Made by a program: the position numbers and the translations under genes. From JADLGH01 sp964586675 (GTDB taxonomy: Bacteria; Desulfobacterota_D; UBA1144; Nemesobacterales; UBA2774): DNA of 64,000 nucleotides. The notes under the pieces are model-generated. The model saw only the letters and a list, made by a program, of their open reading frames with translations, searched no databases and was not told where the DNA came from. Each line of letters begins with the position of its first letter. Within the stretch, counting starts at the first letter, position 1. Below, piece after piece: positions 7,784 through 16,998 of the stretch. The stretch lies in the NCBI GenBank assembly GCA_964586675.1, contig CAZPHQ010000009.1, positions 1-64,000 of the forward strand, given 5' to 3'.

Positions 7784-9573
7784 CCGATAGAACCGGAAAA
7801 GAGCTTCTCGCAGCGGCGCTGGCGATCATGCTGCCCCTCGTCGCGCTCACGGCGTGCGCCCCCAAATCGGCGAAGACAATAGACCCGATGAACCCCGAGG
7901 CCCCGTTCGTCTCGGAAGAGAAGCCGAAGAACGCCGCCTACTATCATTTCGCCATTTCACGGATGCTCTACCTCGACGGCAAAAACGCCGACTCTCTACG
8001 CGAGCTCGAATACGCCGAGCTCGCCGACCCGAAATCGGCCTACCTCAAATACAACCTCGCGCTCATGTACATATCCGAGGGCAGGATGACGGACGCCCTC
8101 ACCAAGCTAGAGGAGTCCATAAAGATCGGCCCGGATTTCGCGCCGTCTTACACCCTCCTCGGAAGGGTATATGCCTCCTCGCAGGAACCCGAGATGAAGG
8201 ACAAATCCGTCACCATACTCAACAAGGCCGTCGAGCTCGACCCGAACGACGCCGAGTCGCTCCTCTTCCTCGCCATAATAGATACGGAGGCGGGAAATCT
8301 CGACGCCGCCGAGGCCAAGTTCGAGAAAATAACGGAGCTCTATCCGGAAAGTGAAAAGGCATACTTCTTCCTGGGCCGCCTCTTTTACGAAAAAGGCGAT
8401 TACGCCGCCGCCGAGGCGAGCTATAAAAAGGCCCTCGAAATCAATCCGGGCTTCGGCTCTGCCCTCGTCGAGCTGGCGATTGTATACGAGCAGCAGGGTC
8501 GTATGAAGGAATCAGAGCAGATATACAGGGACGTCATCGTCCTTTACCCGAACAGTCTCGAATCCTATGTCCGCTACGGCAATTTCCTCTTCCGCGTAAA
8601 CCGCGTCGAGGATGCCCGCGAGCAGTTCGAAAAGGCCGAAACGCTCGACTATCAGAATCCCGACTTAAAGCTCCGTCTCGGCCTCCTCTATATAGAAAGC
8701 AGGGATTTCGATAAAGCCATAGAAGAGTTCAGGCTCATACTCCTCGGGAACCCGGACGACGAAAGGGCGAAGTACTATCTGGCGCTCGCATACGTCGAAA
8801 CGGGCAACTACGAATCTGCCGTTCAGCTTCTCGACTCTATAGGACCGGAATCGGAGTTCTACGACGCGAGCCTCGTCCAGAGGGCCTACGTCCTGGAGAA
8901 GCAGGGCTCTCTCGCGGAATCTCTCCGTATAATGGAGCAGGCCTATCAGCGCGAGCCCGGGAACGAAGTCATAGTGAATTACCTCGGCAGCGTTTACCGA
9001 AAGCTCGGGCGCGACGAAGACGCCGTTACGCTCTACAAAAAATTTCTCGAAACCTCCCCGGAAAGCCAGACGATATACTATTCGCTCGGCGTCACATACT
9101 ACCTCCTCGACGACGAAGTGAAATCGATCGAAACGATGAAGGAGCTCATCAGGATAAATCCCGAGCACGCCGACGCGCTCAACTTCGTCGGATACACCTA
9201 CGCCGAGCGCGGCGAGAATCTCGATGAGGCCGAGGCGCTCGTGAAGAAAGCGCTCGCCCTGTCGCCCGACAAGGGCTATATCCTCGACAGCCTTGGCTGG
9301 GTCTACTACAAAAAAGGCCGCTACGACGAGGCCATAGCCGTTTTAAAGGAAGCCGCGGCGAAGCAGCCGGACGACCCGGCCATATACGAGCACCTGGGCG
9401 ACGCCTACTCCGCCGTCGGCGACCATGAAACGGCGCTCGGCTACTACCGTCAGGGCCTCGATCTTATCTCGGAGGAAGAGTCGCCGGACGCCGACGAAAC
9501 GGAGCTCCGGGCAAGACTCATGGAAAAAATAAACCGCCTGACTCAAACCCAGGGGATCAGAAGCGAGCTGTGA
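7780..9573 (+). CDS. TPR-repeat lipoprotein
   Basis: A 597-residue lipoprotein with lipobox LTAC (Cys26) after a hydrophobic signal. From about residue 50 to 580 it is built of some 14 tetratricopeptide repeats, for example YFFLGRLFYEKGDYAAAEAS and LDSLGWVYYKKGRYDEAIAV. The last repeats resemble the YfgC/BepA or Tol-Pal-associated TPR scaffolds. It starts inside the stop of the transglutaminase-like gene and its own stop overlaps the next GTG. A scaffold role for envelope assembly or polymer export is inferred from the domain and the lipoprotein neighbours. No enzyme motif is seen. Confidence 0.87.
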   Translation: MTDRTGKELLAAALAIMLPLVALTACAPKSAKTIDPMNPEAPFVSEEKPKNAAYYHFAISRMLYLDGKNADSLRELEYAELADPKSAYLKYNLALMYISEGRMTDALTKLEESIKIGPDFAPSYTLLGRVYASSQEPEMKDKSVTILNKAVELDPNDAESLLFLAIIDTEAGNLDAAEAKFEKITELYPESEKAYFFLGRLFYEKGDYAAAEASYKKALEINPGFGSALVELAIVYEQQGRMKESEQIYRDVIVLYPNSLESYVRYGNFLFRVNRVEDAREQFEKAETLDYQNPDLKLRLGLLYIESRDFDKAIEEFRLILLGNPDDERAKYYLALAYVETGNYESAVQLLDSIGPESEFYDASLVQRAYVLEKQGSLAESLRIMEQAYQREPGNEVIVNYLGSVYRKLGRDEDAVTLYKKFLETSPESQTIYYSLGVTYYLLDDEVKSIETMKELIRINPEHADALNFVGYTYAERGENLDEAEALVKKALALSPDKGYILDSLGWVYYKKGRYDEAIAVLKEAAAKQPDDPAIYEHLGDAYSAVGDHETALGYYRQGLDLISEEESPDADETELRARLMEKINRLTQTQGIRSEL

Positions 9574-10379
9574 ATCCCCGATCGTTCCCGCTGATTCTCG
9601 TAGCACTTCTGCTCGTTCTCTCGGCCTCGTGCGCGCCGAAGGGGCCGGTAGAAGGGCCCGGAGAAATGACAGCGTCGGAGGCTGCGTCGAAAGCCGCGCT
9701 TTTAAACAGCAGCGTGAAATCGGTCAAAGGCCTCGCCCGGGTCAGCATCTCCGCCCCCGGCGAAAAGATATCCTACACACAGGTAACGGTCGCGAGCGAG
9801 CCCGACAGGATAAGGCTCGAAGCGCTCAATCCCTTCGGCAGCACCGTCGGCTTCATATCCTCGGACGGAGAGAGCATATACGTCATCTCTTCCTCCGGCC
9901 GCGACGTTTACGGCGGCGACGAGGAATTCGACCTCGCATACATATATCCCGGGCTCAATCTCAGTGTAACGGCCGAGAGTCTCGTCAACATCGTTCTCGG
10001 TAGGCTTCCATACAACGTATTCTCCTCAGGGAGAACGCCCGTGCTGAGCACGGACGGCCCGCTACTCAAGCTCGTTTACGCGGGCGCGGCGGGGGGCGGT
10101 GAAGATATCGTCTGGCTCGACCCGTCGACCTTCAAGGCGCGAAAGGCCGAGTTCTCCCTCGAGGGCGGGAGAACGGCGTCGGTGTCCTACGAATATTTCG
10201 GAAGTCTCGTCGCGGGGCACTACTTCCCCCGGAGGATAGAGTTCGAATCGAAGGGGCTCTCTATAACGCTCGTATACGACGAAGGGGTCGAAGTGAACGT
10301 GCCCGTGGATTCGTCCCTCTTCCGTCCGTCGGCGTCTTCGGGGGCGATTGCAAATAACCGGCCTGAAAATTATAATTAA
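9570..10379 (+). CDS. LolB/DUF4292-like outer-membrane lipoprotein
   Basis: A 269-residue lipoprotein with lipobox SASC (Cys21). The middle (SVKSVKGLARVSIS, PDRIRLEALNPFGSTV, FISSDGESIYV) follows the pattern of DUF4292/LolB-like half-barrels that bind lipid or lipoprotein acyl chains. LolB receives lipoproteins from LolA and inserts them into the outer membrane, but sequence alone cannot tell a true LolB from other members. The GTG start overlaps the preceding TPR stop by four bases. Together with the two upstream genes this forms an envelope module placed directly before the PTS genes. Confidence 0.72.
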   Translation: MNPRSFPLILVALLLVLSASCAPKGPVEGPGEMTASEAASKAALLNSSVKSVKGLARVSISAPGEKISYTQVTVASEPDRIRLEALNPFGSTVGFISSDGESIYVISSSGRDVYGGDEEFDLAYIYPGLNLSVTAESLVNIVLGRLPYNVFSSGRTPVLSTDGPLLKLVYAGAAGGGEDIVWLDPSTFKARKAEFSLEGGRTASVSYEYFGSLVAGHYFPRRIEFESKGLSITLVYDEGVEVNVPVDSSLFRPSASSGAIANNRPENYN

Positions 10380-10451
10380 CGCGAGACAGTCATACTCATT
10401 CTCGTCGTCATACAGGATAAATAACTCATACCCGAGCGAGGTCATCGTACG

Positions 10452-10733
10452 GTGCCGCAAAAAGAATTGGCAAGGGAATTTACTGTAAAGAACAAGCTCG
10501 GCCTTCATGCGAGAGCAGCCGCCGCGTTCGTGAGGCTCTCCGGCAGGTTCGTGAGCGACGTAAAGCTGTCGAAGGACGGCTACGAGGTAGACGGCAAGAG
10601 CATTCTCGGCGTACTTTCGCTGGCCGCCGCCAAGGGAAGCATGATTAAGGTCGTAACGAGGGGGGAGGATTCGGAGAGCGCTATGGACGAGATCGGCGCG
10701 CTCATCGAAAGCGGATTCGGAGAAGGAATATGA
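10452..10733 (+). CDS. ptsH: HPr phosphocarrier protein
   Basis: A 93-residue HPr-family protein. His19 in GLHARAAAAFV is the site phosphorylated by enzyme I. Ser50 in GKSILGVLSLAA matches Ser46 of B. subtilis HPr, the target of HPr kinase. The Pro usually found after HAR is Ala here. The start is GTG and no strong ribosome site is seen. The gene overlaps ptsI by four bases and lies 72 bases after the LolB-like gene. No enzyme II is present in the window, so a regulatory role (NPr-like) is at least as likely as sugar transport. Confidence 0.9.
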   Translation: MPQKELAREFTVKNKLGLHARAAAAFVRLSGRFVSDVKLSKDGYEVDGKSILGVLSLAAAKGSMIKVVTRGEDSESAMDEIGALIESGFGEGI

Positions 10734-12496
10734 GGGTAGAGAGAAAAGGCATCCCGATCTCGGGCGGCATCGCCCTCGGGAGGGTCGTGCTCCTCGACAG
10801 GTCGAGAATGATAGTCGAGCGCAAGCAAATAGACCAGGCCTCGGTGAGCCCCGAAAAGGAAAGATTCATGTCCGCCGTCGGCCGCTCGAAGGCCGAGCTG
10901 CTGTCGATAAAAGACGGCACGAGCTCGACAGAAGAAGGCGACCATCTCCACATCCTGAACCTCAACATAATGATGCTCGAAGACGAGCTCCTCTCTAGCG
11001 AAGTGCTCGGCCTCATAGAAACCGAAAAGGTAAACGCCGAGTGGGCAGTGAATTCCGTCCTTTCGAGGAAAAGCGAGAAGTTCCGTAACGTCGAAGACCT
11101 TTACATGAAAGAGCGCCTCGCCGACATCTACTACCTCGGCGAGAGGATTCTAAGGAACCTCCGCGGAACGGGCGGCGAGGCCCCCCGGCTCGGAAAGGAC
11201 GCAGTCCTCGTCGCGCACGACGTGTCCGCCGTGGACGTCGTCGAGTATACGAAACACGGCGCCATGGCCATAGTGACGGACATCGGCGCCTCCACGTCCC
11301 ACAGCGCCATCGTCGCCAAGTCTGTCGGCGTCGCGGCCGTCATGGGCCTCGAAGACATCACCCTCCGCGCCTGCCCGGGCGACAGGATATTCGTCGACGG
11401 CTTCAGCGGAACTGTCATCCTCGACCCGGGCGAGCACGAGCTCGAAGGCTTCCGGAAGCTCAAGTCCGACTACGCCGCCCTCGAAAAGAAGCTCCTAGAT
11501 TATGCGAAGCTCCCCGGGCGGACTCTCGACGGGAGGGAAGTCCGGGTGAACGCCAACATCGACCTCACCGACGAGCTCGGCCACGCCGTCTGCTTCGGGG
11601 CGGAAGGCATAGGCATGTACAGAACGGAATTCCTTTTCACGAAGTCCGCGCATTTCCCGGGTGAGAAGGAGCAGTACGAGAGCTACAAGAACGTCATCAC
11701 CGCGCTCGATTCACCGATCGTAACGATTCGAACGCTCGACATCGGCGGCGACAAGTTCCCTGCCGGCATGGAGCCTTCGAGGATGCTCAACCCGGCCCTC
11801 GGCCTCCGTGGCATAAGATATTCTTTAAGAGACGTCGAAACCTTCGAAACCCAGATAAGGGCCATACTCAAGGCCTCTGCCTCTGCCGGAAAGAAGGCCA
11901 GGATTCTCCTCCCCATGATCTCCGGCATAAGCGAGCTCAGAAAGTCGAAGGAGATAATTTCCGAAGTGGCGTCCGGCCTCGGCGTGGGGCCGTCCTGGGC
12001 GGTGGGAGTAATGATAGAAACCCCTTCGGCGGCGATAATGGCTTCGGATATAGCCGCCGAGTCCGATTTCCTCAGCATCGGCACCAACGACCTCATTCAA
12101 TACACCCTCGCGATAGACAGGGTCAACGAGCACGTCTCCTACCTCTATTCCCCGTTTCACCCGGCTCTCCTCAAGCTCATAACCGGGGTCGTCGACGCGG
12201 CCCGTCCCCACGGCATACCCGTCGCGGTCTGCGGTGAGATGGCGGGGCAGCTCCCGTGCGTGCCGCTGCTCGTGGGCCTCGGAGTCGGCGAGCTCAGCAT
12301 GAATACGCACTCCATACCGAAAGTGAAAAAGCTTCTGAGCTCGATCACGGAAAAAGAATCGAAGGAAATAGCCTCGGCCTCCCTCGGCCTCAAAACAGAG
12401 GCCGAGATAAGAGACTTCGTCACGAGAGAAGTGATAAAGAAATGGGGCGGCGCGCTGCCTCCCGAATTCATAGAGGAGATAGTTCTCTCCTCCTGA
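10730..12496 (+). CDS. ptsI: Phosphoenolpyruvate-protein phosphotransferase (enzyme I)
   Basis: A 588-residue enzyme I, which takes phosphate from PEP and passes it to HPr. The order is an N-terminal HPr-binding domain, the swivelling phospho-His domain with His191 in GASTSHSAIVAK, and the C-terminal PEP-binding barrel with MYRTEFLF, GLRGIRYSL and FLSIGTNDLIQY. Cys501 in VAVCGEMAG is the active-site cysteine. Length is close to the E. coli enzyme (575). It starts within the ptsH stop. A second enzyme I (PtsP, 52153-54480) also exists in this window, so the two may feed different carriers. Confidence 0.95.
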   Translation: MRVERKGIPISGGIALGRVVLLDRSRMIVERKQIDQASVSPEKERFMSAVGRSKAELLSIKDGTSSTEEGDHLHILNLNIMMLEDELLSSEVLGLIETEKVNAEWAVNSVLSRKSEKFRNVEDLYMKERLADIYYLGERILRNLRGTGGEAPRLGKDAVLVAHDVSAVDVVEYTKHGAMAIVTDIGASTSHSAIVAKSVGVAAVMGLEDITLRACPGDRIFVDGFSGTVILDPGEHELEGFRKLKSDYAALEKKLLDYAKLPGRTLDGREVRVNANIDLTDELGHAVCFGAEGIGMYRTEFLFTKSAHFPGEKEQYESYKNVITALDSPIVTIRTLDIGGDKFPAGMEPSRMLNPALGLRGIRYSLRDVETFETQIRAILKASASAGKKARILLPMISGISELRKSKEIISEVASGLGVGPSWAVGVMIETPSAAIMASDIAAESDFLSIGTNDLIQYTLAIDRVNEHVSYLYSPFHPALLKLITGVVDAARPHGIPVAVCGEMAGQLPCVPLLVGLGVGELSMNTHSIPKVKKLLSSITEKESKEIASASLGLKTEAEIRDFVTREVIKKWGGALPPEFIEEIVLSS

Positions 12497-12675
12497 CCCG
12501 CCGGCATGAAACCCCCGCTGTAAACAATCCATCACCGACTCTTGTACAGATTCGAGCAGCCGCACCGGCGCCTGGGGCGTTTGTCCCGCATAAGCTCCCG
12601 CCAAGGCTTGTTTCTTCTCTACCGGCACGCTAATTGCCAATACACCACGTAAAAATTATTTCGAGGAGAGCGGCC

Positions 12676-13170
12676 ATGCAAACATTACAGGATCTCTTCA
12701 TGAATCAACTGAAAGACATTTACTACGCTGAGAAGGAGATAATTAAAACCCTTCCGAAGATGGCCGGGGCCGCGTCGCAGTCTTCGCTCAAAAAGGCATT
12801 CGAGCATCACCTCGAAGAGAGCGAGCGGCACATCGAGCGGATCGAGCAGGTCTTCGAAATGATGGGCGAAAAGGCCTCGGGAAAGAAATGCGACGCCATT
12901 GTAGGCATAATCGACGAGGGGAAGGAATTCATTAAAAACAGTAAGAAATTCAATCCCGACGTCAACGACGCCGGGCTCATAGCGGCCGCGCAGCGGGTCG
13001 AGCATTACGAAATAGCGGTTTACGGCACGCTCCGGGCCTTCGCCGAGCACCTCGGGCAGGAGCACGCTGCCGAGCTGCTGCAGCGGACGCTCAACGAGGA
13101 AAAACAGGCCGACGAAAAGCTGACCGGCATAGCAGAGTCCACGATTAACGAAAAAGCCGCGGACGCTTGA
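12676..13170 (+). CDS. DUF892 (YciE/YciF) ferritin-like protein
   Basis: A 164-residue four-helix protein of the YciF/DUF892 family. The typical opening MQTLQDLFMNQLKDIYYAEK is followed by helices carrying repeated Glu and His (HHLEESERHIERI, RVEHYEIAVYG, NEEKQADEKL), which are candidate di-iron ligands. Such proteins are linked to stress and are structurally ferritin-like. Their biochemical role is not settled. The ATG at 12676 is chosen because GAGGAGAG sits just upstream. An in-frame ATG at 12634 would add 14 non-conserved residues. It is a single-gene unit closed by a strong terminator. Confidence 0.85.
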   Translation: MQTLQDLFMNQLKDIYYAEKEIIKTLPKMAGAASQSSLKKAFEHHLEESERHIERIEQVFEMMGEKASGKKCDAIVGIIDEGKEFIKNSKKFNPDVNDAGLIAAAQRVEHYEIAVYGTLRAFAEHLGQEHAAELLQRTLNEEKQADEKLTGIAESTINEKAADA

Positions 13171-13210
13171 CGATAGAGCAAAAATTCAGGAACCCATACC
13201 TCATGCCTCA

Positions 13211-13265
13211 GCCGGGGAAGGAGACGCGACACGAAATCCGGCTCCTCTCCCCGGCGCCTTTTTTT
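13211..13265 (+). terminator. Intrinsic terminator after the DUF892 gene
   Basis: A GC-rich hairpin (gccggggaaggag at 13211-13223 pairing with ctcctctccccggc at 13242-13255) is followed by seven T residues at 13259-13265. Confidence 0.85.
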
Positions 13266-13448
13266 AACTGCTTTTGACTGCAGGTTCGAAGTAATTTCCC
13301 GGATAAGAGAAAACCCCGAGGGCCGAATTTCGGTATTGGGCAACGCCGCGGCCCGGTTTTTACAAGGCTTTCCGCGGCTCCCTTCGATTCTTCGCCCCGG
13401 GTGGAGGCGAAAGCCGAGTTTTCCGTGTATATTTAAGTCCCTTCAAAT

Positions 13449-14078
13449 ATGGATCTAGAGTATTTCATAAAAGGAATCATAGTCGGCATAGTAATCACCG
13501 CTCCTATAGGCCCCGTAGGCGCGCTGGTCGTCCAGCGCACTATAAACAGGGGACGCATGGCCGGTGTGCTCTCCGGGCTCGGGGCTGCGGTCGGCGACGC
13601 GATATACGGCATAGTCGTGGCGTTCAGCCTCACGTTCGTCTCCGAATTCCTCATGAACCACGAGGTATGGGTTCACATAATAGGCGGGATAATTCTTGTT
13701 GTTTTCGGAGTCAGGGTCTATATATCCAAACCGCGCTCGCTCGAATCCCAAAAGAACGGAAGGAGCCATTTCGGCAACTTCGGCTCGGCGCTTCTTCTCA
13801 CGCTTTCAAACCCGATGGTAATCCTCTCCATCCTAGCGCTATTCGCGATACTCGGCATAGCGGAGCCGGCCGACTACTACAGAACCGCCGCCATACTGGT
13901 CGCAGGAATATTCGTCGGGTGCTTCGTGCTCTGGACAGCGCTCTGCTACTTTATCTCGAACCTCAGGGGCAGGCTCAGCGAGAAAAACCTCGTCCTGATA
14001 AACAAGGTCACGGGCCTGCTCATCCTTGCCTGCGGGGCCTACGCGTTCCTCAGCCTTATAAAGCACCCCCCGACCTAG
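13449..14078 (+). CDS. LysE-family amino acid exporter
   Basis: A 209-residue inner-membrane protein with six predicted helices and the LysE/RhtB signature region GIVITAPIGPVGALVVQRTI at the N-terminus. Family members export basic or neutral amino acids. The substrate cannot be named from the sequence. TATATT lies 15 bases before the ATG and no ribosome site is seen, so the leader is short. The gene converges on the EamA gene with only seven bases between stops. It is probably monocistronic. Confidence 0.82.
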   Translation: MDLEYFIKGIIVGIVITAPIGPVGALVVQRTINRGRMAGVLSGLGAAVGDAIYGIVVAFSLTFVSEFLMNHEVWVHIIGGIILVVFGVRVYISKPRSLESQKNGRSHFGNFGSALLLTLSNPMVILSILALFAILGIAEPADYYRTAAILVAGIFVGCFVLWTALCYFISNLRGRLSEKNLVLINKVTGLLILACGAYAFLSLIKHPPT

Positions 14079-14085
14079 CCGGAGA

Positions 14086-15018
14086 TCACTCTCCCTCGCC
14101 CAGGTCGACTATATCCGGCGGCTTTCTGTCCCTGAATATTATGAGGAATATGACCCCTACGAGTATCGCCGCGCCGCCGAGGAGCTTCACGACGGACGGT
14201 ATCTCGTCGAATATAAAATAAGAGAGGAGGACGACGAAAATGCTTTCCATCGGGAGGACAGCCGTCGTCCTCGATACGTCTATCATCTTTATAGCCTGGA
14301 ACTGGCAGGCCTTCGCTATATAGGCCCCCGTGATACCGCCGAGCGCCATGTAGACAAGGTCGACTATCCCCGGCGTCCTGTATGTGCCTACAGCGAGAAT
14401 GTATAGGAGGAGGCATATCGATACCCCGAGCGCGCGCATGTTGGCGACGGTCAGCATGTTCAGCTCCTGCCCGACCTTCTTCACGCTGAACGAGAGGCAC
14501 GAGTAAAAGAACGCGGCCCCGAGCGCGGTCAGCGTCCCCATGAGGAGCGAAAAATCCCTCTGCCACGCGACTACTATGCCGCCCGTAATCGTTATGACGA
14601 CGCCTACCAGCTCGCCCCTGTTCAGCCTCTCCCCAAGGAATATCATTCCGAGCATCAGCGAAAACAGCGTCTGCGCTTTCATGAGAAAAGAGGTGAGCGG
14701 TATGCCTATGGTCTTTATCGACGAGATCCAGAGCGCGGCCCCTATGGCAGTGAGGACGGAGCTGTATATGAATATCCTGGTGTACTTCGGAAGGCGCTTT
14801 ATCTCGGCCCTCTGGGAAGGTATCGCCATCACGACGAACATCGAGCAGACGAACGCCCCCGCGAACCAGAAGAAGGTTATCAGTATAGGATCGAAGCTCC
14901 TGTCTATCGCCCTCCCGAAAACATATGACACGGCCGTGAAGAGGGCCGTCCCCACGAGGAACAGATACCCTGCTATCGGGAACTTGGCCGCTCCCCTGTT
15001 TACCGTGCCCGCGCTCAT
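14086..15018 (-). CDS. EamA/DMT-superfamily transporter
   Basis: A 310-residue inner-membrane protein with ten hydrophobic segments arranged as two EamA repeats (for example LGMIFLGERLNRGELVGVVI and LLSYFIFDEIPSVVKLLGG). DMT members export metabolites, and the substrate is unknown. The ATG at 15018 is fixed by an ATGA overlap with the upstream BASS gene. A longer in-frame start at 15060 is rejected for that reason. The coupling suggests the two transporters are made together, perhaps one importing and one exporting, but this is inference. Confidence 0.83.
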   Translation of the reverse strand: MSAGTVNRGAAKFPIAGYLFLVGTALFTAVSYVFGRAIDRSFDPILITFFWFAGAFVCSMFVVMAIPSQRAEIKRLPKYTRIFIYSSVLTAIGAALWISSIKTIGIPLTSFLMKAQTLFSLMLGMIFLGERLNRGELVGVVITITGGIVVAWQRDFSLLMGTLTALGAAFFYSCLSFSVKKVGQELNMLTVANMRALGVSICLLLYILAVGTYRTPGIVDLVYMALGGITGAYIAKACQFQAIKMIDVSRTTAVLPMESIFVVLLSYFIFDEIPSVVKLLGGAAILVGVIFLIIFRDRKPPDIVDLGEGE

Positions 15019-15959
15019 ACCCGCGCCTCGCCTTTGACAGTGTTCCGTCTCCACCACCACGCTATCGCCGAGCCCGAGATGTTATGCCATACGCTGAACA
15101 TGGCGCCGGGAAGCGCGGCCAGCGCCCCGAAATGGAGGTTGGCGAGCGCCACAGCTAGGCCGGAATTCTGCATGCCGACCTCTATGGAAACGGCCCTCGC
15201 TTTGGCTGCGTCCATTCCCGCGAGCCGCGCGGCGTAGTAGCCGAGCGTAAGCCCGATCACATTATGAAGCATTACTATCAACACGATCCCCGCGCCGACT
15301 TTTGCTATGGAACCGGCGTTGGCCCCGACTATCACGGCGACGATGAATACTATGGAGAGCGTGGACAATCCGGGGAGCACCGGCAAAACATATCTTATTT
15401 TTTCCTTAAGCGTGGCTCGCAGGATAACGCCGAGGGCGACCGGGATCAGTATGATCTTTACAGTCGATATGAAAAGCTCTGCGGCAGGCACATTCACCCA
15501 CCTCCCCGCGAAAAGATACATGAACATAGGTATCATGAGCGGGGCCATGAGCGTCGTCACTGAAGTGATAGTTACGGAGAGCGCTATGTCGCCCCGCGCG
15601 AGATACGTTATAACGTCAGACGCCGTGCCGCCCGGGCATGCGCCGACGAGTATAACCCCCGCGGCGAGCGTGGGATCGAGGTTAAACGCCTCGGCCAGGA
15701 GGAATCCCGTAACCGGCATGATGCCGTACTGGGCCGCGACGCCGACGCCGATATCCCTCGGCCTCTCGAATATCCTTTTGAAGTCGTCCGCCGTGAGAGT
15801 CATACCCATGCCGAGCATTATAATGCCGAGCACGGGCACGATGAGCCCCGAAAGGCCAGCGAAAGGGGAGGGCAGAAAAAACGCTATAACGGAAAACAGA
15901 ACTATCCAGAGCGTGAAGAAGCTCGTCAGGACTGTGTTGATAAGTGAAAGGTATTTCAA
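15015..15959 (-). CDS. Bile acid:sodium symporter (BASS/SBF) family protein
   Basis: A 314-residue inner-membrane transporter with about ten segments. BASS-family features are MLGMGMTLTADDF, the crossover region VGACPGGTASDVITYLARGD and the second crossover VEVGMQNSGLAVALA-like segment (here IEVGMQNSGLAVALANLHFG). Bacterial members carry organic anions such as pantoate, pyruvate or sulfonates with sodium. The substrate here cannot be assigned. It is the first gene of a two-gene minus-strand unit with the EamA transporter. A repeat-rich gap lies upstream. Confidence 0.87.
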   Translation of the reverse strand: MKYLSLINTVLTSFFTLWIVLFSVIAFFLPSPFAGLSGLIVPVLGIIMLGMGMTLTADDFKRIFERPRDIGVGVAAQYGIMPVTGFLLAEAFNLDPTLAAGVILVGACPGGTASDVITYLARGDIALSVTITSVTTLMAPLMIPMFMYLFAGRWVNVPAAELFISTVKIILIPVALGVILRATLKEKIRYVLPVLPGLSTLSIVFIVAVIVGANAGSIAKVGAGIVLIVMLHNVIGLTLGYYAARLAGMDAAKARAVSIEVGMQNSGLAVALANLHFGALAALPGAMFSVWHNISGSAIAWWWRRNTVKGEARV

Positions 15960-16117
15960 CCGGGCGTCTTTGGGCAGCGATATTTAGAGGGGCTAAGCTA
16001 CATAAGATTTCATACCCTGTCAATCCGACGCGGGCGTGTCGCCCGGGACACTCGACGTAGCAGTGATAGAAGCTCCAGCGCCTTTCGTGCGAACCGTAAT
16101 TTAAATTGATGACCTCT

Positions 16118-16315
16118 CTACGCCGAAAACACGCAATATGTGCATTTTTGTCATTGCGAGGGTGCGAAGCACCCGCGGCAATCCCCGTCTCTATCATGTC
16201 ATTTCGAACGAATGTGAGAAATCTTCTTTCAATCCCCCTTAGGAAAAGGGGGGTACGGGGGGATTTAGTTTTATCCTCTTTTTTGTCATTCCCGAATGCT
16301 TGTATCGGGAATCCA
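16118..16315. repeat. Cluster of short dispersed hairpin repeats
   Basis: Five modules in a row: a cgaaaacacgcaatatgtg element (16118-16144), gtcattgcgaggg...cggcaatcccc (16150-16186), gtcatttcgaacg...gagaaatctt (16198-16225), a cccccttaggaaaaggggg element (16231-16267) and gtcattcccgaatgc...tcgggaatcca (16285-16315). Related copies occur at 21056-21313, 22530-22791, 32129-32329 and 33262-33350. The whole 457-base gap 15960-16416 holds no gene. Confidence 0.85.
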
Positions 16316-16356
16316 GCACGCCACGCGTGCAGGAATTCAGAATCTATTCTCCAGCC

Positions 16357-16393
16357 AAAAAAAAACGGGCCGCCCCAGGGAGGAGACGGCCCG
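16357..16393 (-). terminator. Intrinsic terminator of the Gly-rich lipoprotein gene
   Basis: On the minus strand, CGGGCCG and CGGCCCG form a stem (16393-16366), followed by nine T residues (16365-16357). It lies 24 bases after the stop codon. Confidence 0.82.
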
Positions 16394-16416
16394 CAGAATG
16401 GGCGCAACCGGGTGAG

Positions 16417-16998
16417 TTATTCGCCTGAATTCAGAACTTCATTTGCAAAGTCTTCTATAAGACCACTCTCACTGCCCGAGAAACCCTTTGTAGCCGATAG
16501 GTCGGATGCCACACTTCTTACTGTATCCTCAGCTGAAACAGTCAAAACCTCGACACTGTCGCACTCTCCTTCAATATCGAAACTCAGTGGGGTCCCACCA
16601 AAAACCAGATCGTTAACCTGGAATACGGCTCCATTATTGAGCCTTACTCCTTCACCAGATGCATCAAATGTTACCCCTTCGAATACAGCCAGCTCTATGA
16701 TAGCCAGGTTCGGCCCCTCCGCTAAACCGCCGAACGTAAATACAGACGGGTTAGGTATGTTATCGGCAACAGCAATCGCTACTACCTCACCGTCCGACGA
16801 CACACCGGTTATCACGTTATTAAACTCATCAAAGAAAATGTAAAGCTCATTAGAAAAATTAGTATCAAGTGGAGGAACTCGGCATGCAGGTTCAGGGCCT
16901 CCACCACCCCCTCCGCCACCGCCACCACATCCTCCAACAATTCCAATGCCTGTAAAAACGAACAAAAGCAATACAGCGAATATCCTTAAAACTCTCAT
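16417..16998 (-). CDS. Gly-rich hypothetical lipoprotein
   Basis: A 193-residue lipoprotein of unknown function. The signal peptide ends at a lipobox-like VGGC (Cys24), directly followed by ten glycines that would act as a flexible tether. The rest is acidic, rich in Val, Asp and Phe, and probably beta-structured. No known domain is recognised. AGGAGGG lies before the ATG. The gene is less GC-rich than its neighbours and its codon use is less biased, and it sits between a repeat cluster and an AT-rich gap. It may therefore be a recent acquisition or a fast-evolving surface gene. Confidence 0.7.
   Translation of the reverse strand: MRVLRIFAVLLLFVFTGIGIVGGCGGGGGGGGGGPEPACRVPPLDTNFSNELYIFFDEFNNVITGVSSDGEVVAIAVADNIPNPSVFTFGGLAEGPNLAIIELAVFEGVTFDASGEGVRLNNGAVFQVNDLVFGGTPLSFDIEGECDSVEVLTVSAEDTVRSVASDLSATKGFSGSESGLIEDFANEVLNSGE

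Noticed and set aside
12634..12675. Earlier start for the DUF892 protein
   Set aside because: GAGGAGAG and the family N-terminus both point to the ATG at 12676.
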